From contig DIKN01000107.1 of NCBI GenBank assembly GCA_002424575.1, forward strand, positions 2,866-18,911: a stretch of 16,046 nucleotides of DNA, written 5' to 3'. The translations under genes were made by a program, and so were the position numbers. The notes beneath the pieces are model-generated. The model searched no databases and was not told the DNA's origin. It saw only the letters and a list, made by a program, of their open reading frames with translations. This stretch comes from Acholeplasmataceae bacterium UBA5617. Its GTDB lineage: Bacteria; Bacillota_I; Bacilli_A; Acholeplasmatales; Acholeplasmataceae. Positions 1 through 5,642 of this stretch are shown one piece after another (the first letter of the stretch is position 1; the number at the start of each line of letters is the position of its first letter).

Positions 1-603
1 CCAGATCCAGATACCAATCAAACCTTAAAGCGCATGATTGAAAAAGCGAAACGCGAACAAGTACCTGCAGATGTCATCAAGCGTAACATCGATAAAGCCA
101 AGGGCGGTGGAGAAGACAACTTATCATCCATTCGCTACGAAGGCTTTGGTCCGGGAAATTCTATGTTGATCGTGGAATGCTTGACCGATAATGTGAACCG
201 TACGATTTCTGAAGTTAGAAATTGTTTCACAAAAACAGGCGGTAAACTTGGTATTTCAGGTTCGGTTGTCCATCAGTTCAATCATCAGGCTGTTTTCTCT
301 ATGAAGGGCATTACAGAAGATGAAGTCTTAGAAATCTTAGTGGGCAATGACCTTGATGTGAGCGACATCGAATCCGATGAAGAAGGTGTAACCATCTACA
401 GTGATGCATCAAATTTCAGCACAATCCGTATTGCATTCAATGAAGCAAGACCTGAATTAGAATATGATACCGAACAGATTATGTGGCTACCTATCATGGA
501 GACGACACTCGACTCAGAGGATCAAGAGAAGTTTGAACGGCTAACAAACATGCTTGATGAACTCGACGATGTTCAAGATGTATTTCATAACGTCGCTCTT
601 TAA
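1..603 (+). CDS. yebC: YebC/PmpR family protein (YeeI-type), 5' end cut by window
   Basis: Cytoplasmic YebC/PmpR/TACO1 family protein. Members were described as DNA-binding regulators and more recently as ribosome-associated factors that help translation of difficult (polyproline) stretches. The frame is open from base 1, which encodes PDPDTNQTLKRM; this matches the family's conserved PDPD.N..L segment, so the ATG at base 34 is internal and not the start. About 200 of the usual ~240 residues are present. Family signatures seen are KAKGG, YEGFGPG, VECLTDNVNRT, GG.LG..GSV and a C-terminal region ending in LDDVQDVFHNV. The YEGFGPG...VECLTDN.NRT wording resembles Bacillus YeeI more than E. coli YebC. 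It ends at TAA and is followed by a strong terminator, so it is transcriptionally separate from the surface locus downstream. The family call is firm; the exact role (regulator or translation factor) is from family knowledge only. Confidence 0.93.
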   Translation, partial: PDPDTNQTLKRMIEKAKREQVPADVIKRNIDKAKGGGEDNLSSIRYEGFGPGNSMLIVECLTDNVNRTISEVRNCFTKTGGKLGISGSVVHQFNHQAVFSMKGITEDEVLEILVGNDLDVSDIESDEEGVTIYSDASNFSTIRIAFNEARPELEYDTEQIMWLPIMETTLDSEDQEKFERLTNMLDELDDVQDVFHNVAL

Positions 604-631
604 ATGACGGATCATCGATAAAACGATAAGG

Positions 632-662
632 ACAATTTCCACAACGTGGAGATTGTTTTTTT
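632..662 (+). terminator. Intrinsic terminator after yebC
   Basis: An 11-bp stem is formed by ACAATTTCCAC (632-642) and GTGGAGATTGT (646-656), with one T-G wobble and loop AAC. It is followed directly by a run of seven T (656-662). This is a textbook rho-independent terminator 28 bases after the yebC stop. Confidence 0.9.
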
Positions 663-804
663 ATCCAATGCTCGAGAAATTTAAAATAGCAAGTGTTATT
701 TACACATTTTATTTTCTTAAAAATATGATGCGTTCAAAATAGGAGTTAAGTAAGAAAAACGTAATAAATCTCCGATATTTTCTCGGATGCAAATGGGTTT
801 TACT

Positions 805-815
805 TGATATACAAT
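805..815 (+). promoter_or_regulatory. Candidate -10 region for the two-component operon
   Basis: TGATATACAAT contains an extended -10 (TG-A-TATACA, 805-813) and an overlapping TACAAT hexamer (810-815, five of six to consensus). There is no good -35 at the expected distance, which would suit extended -10 or activator-dependent use. A short inverted repeat, TCCGA (771-775) and TCGGA (783-787), lies just upstream and could be an operator, but five base pairs is weak. The rest of 663-804 is AT-rich and shows nothing else that I can name. Confidence 0.35.
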
Positions 816-831
816 AGGAATAGAAGGATAC

Positions 832-1557
832 GTGAAAAAGAATATGACGACGTTTAATATTGCCATTGTAGAAGATCATCAAGAATACACGACGCTGATC
901 CATCAATATCTGATGCGGTATCAAGCCGAAAACGATGTGTCATTTGAATTGACCTTTTTTAATGATGGTGATGAAATCACATCGGATTATAAAGCATCCT
1001 ATGACATCATTTTTATGGATATCGAAATGAAGCGACTTGATGGATATACTGCCGCACAAAAAATTCGCAGTTTTGACAAGGATGTCATCATCATTTTTGT
1101 TACCAACATGGCGGGCTATGCAATCAAGGGTTACAGCGTGGATGCTTTAAGCTTCATCGTTAAACCGGTGACCTATTTTGCATTGAAAGAAGAACTGAAT
1201 AAATCGATTGAACGATTAAAATCAAAAAAAGAACAATTTATCGTTCTACCGATAGAAAACGGAATTATCAAACAAAACATTAAAGATATCCTGTTTCTAG
1301 AAAGTTTTAAACACTATGTGGCTGTTCAAACAAAAAATCAATCAGTCACCATTCGCTCAACCATGAAACAAATGGAAGCACGTCTACAAGATAATCATTT
1401 TGTAAGATGTGATAATTCGTATTTGGTTAATTTAGCTTATGTCGATAGTGTTGCCGATAGCACGATTTATATTGGACAATATCAACTGAAAATATCACGT
1501 CCACGAAAAAAGTATTTCATGGATGCTCTTGCACTGTATATGGGGAATAATCTATGA
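832..1557 (+). CDS. LytTR-family response regulator (AgrA/LytR type)
   Basis: Cytoplasmic response regulator that is phosphorylated by a partner kinase and binds direct repeats in DNA. Residues 8-125 form a CheY-like receiver: acidic pair E14/D15 (IAIVED), phospho-acceptor D63 in FMDIEM, T91 (FVTN) and K111-P112 (VKP). Residues about 137-238 form a LytTR DNA-binding domain with the typical ILFLES..HYV, ..F.RC..SYLVNL.YV and ..ISR.RKK motifs. Length of 241 aa is normal. The start is not certain: GTG at 832 has AGAAGGA (822-828) only 3 nt upstream, whereas ATG at 844 would have a long 15-nt spacing but gives the more usual N-terminus for this family. The gene overlaps the kinase gene by ATGA, so the two are translationally coupled partners. 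The most likely DNA target visible here is the 21-nt-period repeat at 2878-2910 (inference). Confidence 0.93.
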   Translation: MKKNMTTFNIAIVEDHQEYTTLIHQYLMRYQAENDVSFELTFFNDGDEITSDYKASYDIIFMDIEMKRLDGYTAAQKIRSFDKDVIIIFVTNMAGYAIKGYSVDALSFIVKPVTYFALKEELNKSIERLKSKKEQFIVLPIENGIIKQNIKDILFLESFKHYVAVQTKNQSVTIRSTMKQMEARLQDNHFVRCDNSYLVNLAYVDSVADSTIYIGQYQLKISRPRKKYFMDALALYMGNNL

Positions 1558-2870
1558 ATGATGCATTTATCAACATCCCAAGAGAATACACCGCGATTGC
1601 CGAATGGTTATTTAGTTTACTGTTCATTCTCATTTTGCCAAAACGCATCAAAGGTGTAAAGTTATATCTATGGTCTGCTTTATGGCTTGCTCTTTTTATT
1701 GCATATCAATATGTGGCGGGCATTTTACCTCTTTACATGTGGATTCCTGGAATGATTGGCGCTGTTCTCATGATGTGGGCTTTTATTTATTTCACCACAA
1801 GCATCAACTTTACAACATCGGTGTACTTCGTCATACAAGCCTTTATTATGGCGGAATTTGCGGCATCCATTGAATGGCAAATCTATTACTTTTATCTCCA
1901 TACATGGGGAGACAGTCTCGTGTTGAAGACAATCATTTTAGTACTTGTCTTTGGCGTGACCTTCCTCGTTCTCTATCTGTTAGAAGCGCGTTATAAAAAA
2001 GTCATTCAAAAAATTATCATCACAAGAAACGACATCTATGTCACCTTTATCACGGGTTTACTGGTCTTCGTTATCAGTAATTTGAGCTTTACAGGTATTC
2101 AGTCTCCCTTTACGGGACGCTATGTGATTGAAATATTTTATATTCGCTCTCTTGTTGACTTCGTAGGCATCATTTTATTCTATGCACAAAGGGAACATAA
2201 ACGTTTCACATTAAGCCAAATGGAATTACTTGTTACCAACAATATTCTTGAAAAACACTATCAGCAATATACCATATCGCAAGAAAGCATTAAAATCATC
2301 AATCAAAAGTATCACGATATGAAGCATCAGATCAATCTCATTAAAAATGAAATGGATCTCGAAAAACGGGATGAATACATCCAAAAGCTTGAAGAAGGCA
2401 TCAAGGTCTATGAAACACAGTTCAAGACGGGATACGATGTTTTAGACACCATTTTGCAGTCTAAAGGTTTTCAATGCACGGAGCACAATATTCATTTAAA
2501 TGTTGTTGCTGAAGGAGAACTGCTTAAGTTCATGAATATTATGGATTTGGTGTCTGTTTTTGGTAATATGCTTGATAATGCCATAGAATCGTGTAAACAA
2601 ATCGATGAAATTGATAAACGCCTCATCCATATTGTTGTATTTCGCCAGAAAAATATGGTAATCATTCGCTGTGAAAACTACTTTGAAAACGTCTTAAAGT
2701 ATGATAACGGTATGTTGGCGACGACAAAAAAAGATACCATCAACCACGGTTATGGTATTCGTAGTATTACGGACATCATTAATCAATATGAAGGCACCGT
2801 AAGAATTACCACCGATCACAACTGGTTCAAGATCATTTGCTTAATGCCCATTGCACAAGAGGTTAAATGA
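1554..2870 (+). CDS. AgrC-like GHKL sensor histidine kinase
   Basis: Membrane histidine kinase of the HPK10/AgrC class, whose members often sense secreted peptides. The N-terminal ~212 residues hold six to seven hydrophobic segments (about 16-30, 37-56, 59-80, 86-105, 121-143, 161-181, 195-211) with no large extracellular domain, typical of peptide sensors that bind ligand within the membrane domain. A coiled linker (~215-250) leads to the H-box YHDMKHQ with the likely phospho-acceptor H254 followed by D255. The ATP-binding domain follows, with N-box NMLDNAIES (N338, D341, N342) and G-box HGYGIRSI (G399, G401). Length of 438 aa is normal for the family. Its start lies inside the regulator's stop codon (ATGA), with GGGGA 7 nt upstream. 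No agrB-like protease is present nearby; the only candidate peptide frame is the short one at 2867. The signal is unknown. Confidence 0.92.
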   Translation: MNDAFINIPREYTAIAEWLFSLLFILILPKRIKGVKLYLWSALWLALFIAYQYVAGILPLYMWIPGMIGAVLMMWAFIYFTTSINFTTSVYFVIQAFIMAEFAASIEWQIYYFYLHTWGDSLVLKTIILVLVFGVTFLVLYLLEARYKKVIQKIIITRNDIYVTFITGLLVFVISNLSFTGIQSPFTGRYVIEIFYIRSLVDFVGIILFYAQREHKRFTLSQMELLVTNNILEKHYQQYTISQESIKIINQKYHDMKHQINLIKNEMDLEKRDEYIQKLEEGIKVYETQFKTGYDVLDTILQSKGFQCTEHNIHLNVVAEGELLKFMNIMDLVSVFGNMLDNAIESCKQIDEIDKRLIHIVVFRQKNMVIIRCENYFENVLKYDNGMLATTKKDTINHGYGIRSITDIINQYEGTVRITTDHNWFKIICLMPIAQEVK

Positions 2871-2941
2871 ACCTTTTACAAAATTTGCCTAAAAATCAAC
2901 AAAATGTGCCAAAAACGGTTTTTTTGTTTTTTTTTAAGTAG
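2867..2941 (+). CDS. Candidate 24-residue peptide, ATGA-coupled to the kinase gene
   Basis: A short open frame begins in the kinase stop codon (ATGA, 2867-2870), the same coupling seen between regulator and kinase. AAGAGG (2857-2862) lies 4 nt upstream as a possible ribosome binding site. The 24 residues hold a tandem heptapeptide, LQNLPKN then QQNVPKT, and a Phe-rich end (FLFFFK) encoded by the T-tract. A peptide gene next to an AgrC-like kinase would fit a pheromone or modulator role. However, it has no Cys for a thiolactone and no Gly-Gly leader, and the same bases may simply be DNA-binding repeats plus a T-tract. I consider it unproven and record it because of the coupling. Confidence 0.2.
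   Translation: MNLLQNLPKNQQNVPKTVFLFFFK
2878..2910 (+). promoter_or_regulatory. Direct repeat with 21-nt period, candidate LytTR binding site
   Basis: ACAAAATTTGCC (2878-2889) and ACAAAATGTGCC (2899-2910) match at 11 of 12 positions and are offset by exactly 21 nt. Extended through the A-run that follows each copy, 15 of 17 positions match. LytTR regulators (AgrA, ComE, VirR) bind two short direct repeats two helical turns apart, usually just upstream of a poor -35. That is the arrangement here, directly downstream of a LytTR regulator/kinase pair and upstream of the lipoprotein operon. The half-site does not match the published AgrA/VirR consensus well, so assignment to this regulator is inference. 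Confidence 0.5.
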
Positions 2942-2944
2942 AAT
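2916..2944 (+). promoter_or_regulatory. Possible activator-dependent promoter with T-tract spacer
   Basis: TAGAAT at 2939-2944 is a five-of-six match to the -10 consensus. The position 17-18 nt upstream (about 2915-2921) has no recognisable -35. The spacer is almost pure T: seven T, one G, nine T (2919-2935). The direct repeats end six bases before the -35 position, as in AgrA-activated promoters. A second, weaker option is TATAAA at 2977-2982. The T-tract could alternatively serve as a U-run for termination after the kinase, but only a GCC/GGT stem precedes it, too weak for a normal terminator. Confidence 0.35.
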
Positions 2945-2999
2945 GATGGCAAGATAGCGTTTTCATGAATGCAGAATATAAAATAGAAGAGGTTGAGTT

Positions 3000-5621
3000 A
3001 TGAATTCGAAGTTTCTACGTATCGTCAGTTTTGTCCTTGTACTACTGCTGGTTGGCGGTCTTTTTGCATGTAAAGAACCCGAAGTTTCTGTTGAAACATT
3101 CATGGTAACATTCTCAAAGAATATTGACAACGTCACTGTCAGCGGTATGCCTTCCCCACAAAATATTGAGAAAGGTAAACTTGTCACAGAACCCACAACC
3201 AATCCCTCTACATCGCTCTATACATTTACAGGATGGTATGCTGATGCAGCTGCAACCATACCGTTTAATTTCAGTTCAACACAAGTCACAGGTCGTTTAA
3301 CGATTTATGCGGGTTGGTCTTTGAAGGTTACATCATATCAAGTCACATTTAATTATAATTACCAAGGATCTTCTGCACCCGTTGTAGTCAGTGTGGTTAG
3401 CGGTCAAAAGGTCACAAAACCTGCAGATCCAGTCCGCCCAAATTATCGCTTCCTTTATTGGAGCACACAAGCTGACGCTGGATATATCTTCGACTTTGAT
3501 TCACCTATCACACACGAAACAACGCTCTATGCCATGTGGGAAATGACGTACACATTGACTTATCAATACAACACAGATGGTGTTTCAAATGTAGTTGTCA
3601 CCTATGGAGATAGTGAAAATACAGTACAACCCAACGATCCAGTCCGCACCAATTTTACTTTTGGTGGATGGTTCACCGATCAACTATTTTTAAATCCATT
3701 TACACACGGACAACCCTTAATTTCCAACACAGTCCTTTATGCAAAATGGACAAGAGCAAGCTATACAGTCACCTTTAATTTAAATTACTCAGGGTCAACC
3801 CCATTTGTGGTTTACGCAAATGTCAATGCGGATGTCCCTGTTCCTGCTATACCCGTAAGAGATGGTTATGTCTTCGATAATTGGTATACATCAGCTACCG
3901 AACAGACCGAAGATACACTCTACGATTTTTCACCAGCAACAAACGATACGACCATCATCTATGCAGGATGGAAAGCACAATATGTGATCACCTTTGAACT
4001 GAATTATGATGGAGCACCCGCATCCACAACCCAAATTGTTGTCGAAGGATCAGAAGTTGAAGTGTTCACACCGGTTCGCGAAGGATTCCTTTTCAGTGGT
4101 TGGTATACCGATGCGCTCTGTACACATGCTTATGAGTTTGGTGCTGTGAACAGCGCGATGACACTCTATGCAAAATGGAGCGATTCCTCACAACAAACCG
4201 ATGAATTCACAGTCACCTTTGATTTGAACTATACAGGATCAACACCGAATGAACAAATCGTTCCCGCAGGGACAGCAGCATCAAGACCCGTGGACCCCGT
4301 GCGTGAAGGCTATCGTTTCAGCGGATGGATGACGACGCCAACAGGAACAACAACGTATAAATTTGGTGCAGTCACCGAAAATGTCACGGTTTATGCTCGA
4401 TGGGTCAATGTTTGGAAAATTACATTTAACCTCGGTTATTCAGGTGCTCCAGCACCTCAAGTTATTGAAACACTTGATGGCACACGTATTTCTAAACCTA
4501 CCACGCCTACACGTGACGGTTTATGGCAATTCGTGACATGGAATGATGCTTTAGGTTCGCCATTTATCTTTACAACAGTGATTAAAGAAAATCATCAACT
4601 CTATGCGGTTTGGACACGTTCAGGCTATTACGTCACATGGGATTTCAATTTCACAGGAGAACCGGCACCAGTCACGACACCTGTGATGATTGGCAGTATT
4701 GCACGTGAACCTCAAAAACCTCAAAGAGAGGGCAATTGGGCGATTCAAGGTTGGTATTTAGATGAAGCATGCACGATCCCGTTCTCATTGACTTCTGAAG
4801 TTACTGAAGATGTCACACTTTATGCAAAATGGGCTTCAGGATTCTCATATTCTCTGAATCTCAACTACGTTGGTGCCCCAAGTATACCCACCCAAATTCT
4901 TTCATCTGGCTCCAATATCCCCGCTCGTCCAGTAGATCCAATCCGTCCCAATCATACCTTCGTAGGTTGGGCAACAAGCGCATCTGGACAACCCAATTTC
5001 AATGGATTTGGTACACCCATCACAAGTGATGTCAAGCTCTACGCACAGTGGCGCCACACATACATTTTTGAAGCAGAATATGTCAGTTTAGCTGGAAAGA
5101 TTGGATGTGGTTGGTCTGGTGGTGCTGCAGGCATTGCTATGATTAATAAGGATACAATCACTGAGGATCCGGATTTAGGAACAAACGCGAATGCATCCAA
5201 TGGATTCTTCCTCAGTTATCTCTACTGTTCAGGCTTATTCATCGACTTTGTCATCACATCAGACCGTGCGATCGATGCTACATTGATCCTTCGCTTCTCA
5301 GCAGAACAAAAAGATCCGTTTGTCATCACAGATAATGAATACTTAATTACTGTTAACGGAACAAAAGTCAATTACGGTTCAATCACCATTAATGGTGCAT
5401 ATGCGGCACTTCAACAACGCAAACTACCCTTTAGTGATGTTCTTTCTATCACCATTTCACTCAATGAAGGTCCAAACACAATCCGCTTCTTAACCAATAA
5501 CCAAAACTCCATGGGAGGTACGATGGATGCAACAGCACCACTGATTGACTGCATCAAAATTGATACCTACGCTTATCTCACATGGAATCCCGTTCTCGAG
5601 AACTTAAGTACATTTAATTGA
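3000..5621 (+). CDS. Surface lipoprotein with nine InlB B-repeats and a CBM6/35-like module
   Basis: Predicted cell-surface lipoprotein of 873 aa. The signal peptide is positively charged then hydrophobic and ends in lipobox LFAC with Cys24 as the lipidated residue. Residues about 36-684 are nine tandem InlB B-repeats (Listeria/Bacteroides repeat, Flg_new family), each ~72 aa with the pattern VTF.LNY.G...P.DPVR.GY.F.GW.T......F......T..LYAKW. They form an extended beta-rich stalk. Residues ~689-865 start with FEAEYVSLAG and contain an ASNGFFLSYL segment, LNEGPNTIRFLTNN and a final IDCIKID strand, the layout of CBM6/CBM35-like carbohydrate-binding modules. No catalytic domain is seen. AGAGGT lies just upstream of the ATG. 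The next gene starts 21 nt after the stop, so it is co-transcribed with the GH3 enzyme, for which it could be a substrate-capture partner (inference). The repeats have diverged in sequence, so the array is old and not a recent expansion. Confidence 0.88.
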   Translation: MNSKFLRIVSFVLVLLLVGGLFACKEPEVSVETFMVTFSKNIDNVTVSGMPSPQNIEKGKLVTEPTTNPSTSLYTFTGWYADAAATIPFNFSSTQVTGRLTIYAGWSLKVTSYQVTFNYNYQGSSAPVVVSVVSGQKVTKPADPVRPNYRFLYWSTQADAGYIFDFDSPITHETTLYAMWEMTYTLTYQYNTDGVSNVVVTYGDSENTVQPNDPVRTNFTFGGWFTDQLFLNPFTHGQPLISNTVLYAKWTRASYTVTFNLNYSGSTPFVVYANVNADVPVPAIPVRDGYVFDNWYTSATEQTEDTLYDFSPATNDTTIIYAGWKAQYVITFELNYDGAPASTTQIVVEGSEVEVFTPVREGFLFSGWYTDALCTHAYEFGAVNSAMTLYAKWSDSSQQTDEFTVTFDLNYTGSTPNEQIVPAGTAASRPVDPVREGYRFSGWMTTPTGTTTYKFGAVTENVTVYARWVNVWKITFNLGYSGAPAPQVIETLDGTRISKPTTPTRDGLWQFVTWNDALGSPFIFTTVIKENHQLYAVWTRSGYYVTWDFNFTGEPAPVTTPVMIGSIAREPQKPQREGNWAIQGWYLDEACTIPFSLTSEVTEDVTLYAKWASGFSYSLNLNYVGAPSIPTQILSSGSNIPARPVDPIRPNHTFVGWATSASGQPNFNGFGTPITSDVKLYAQWRHTYIFEAEYVSLAGKIGCGWSGGAAGIAMINKDTITEDPDLGTNANASNGFFLSYLYCSGLFIDFVITSDRAIDATLILRFSAEQKDPFVITDNEYLITVNGTKVNYGSITINGAYAALQQRKLPFSDVLSITISLNEGPNTIRFLTNNQNSMGGTMDATAPLIDCIKIDTYAYLTWNPVLENLSTFN
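3105..5051 (+). repeat. Nine tandem coding repeats (InlB B-repeat units)
   Basis: Protein-level tandem array within the lipoprotein gene. Eight of the nine units end in a Y-A-x-W motif (YAGW, YAMW, YAKW, YARW, YAVW, YAQW); the last Trp of unit 1 is residue 106 and that of unit 9 is residue 684, so the unit length is about 72 codons. Units differ substantially in DNA sequence. A tenth related unit lies in the large GH3 protein at about 13746-13943. Confidence 0.85.
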
Positions 5622-5642
5622 TGTTAATAACAGGAGAAAACT

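Noticed and set aside
2905..2935. Intrinsic terminator after the kinase gene
   Set aside because: The T-tract is strong but only a GCC/GGT or A-T-rich pairing precedes it, so no stable stem can be drawn.
3105..5051. Periodic repeats as a CRISPR array
   Set aside because: The periodicity is at protein level (~72 codons) with diverged DNA, not short identical repeats with unique spacers.
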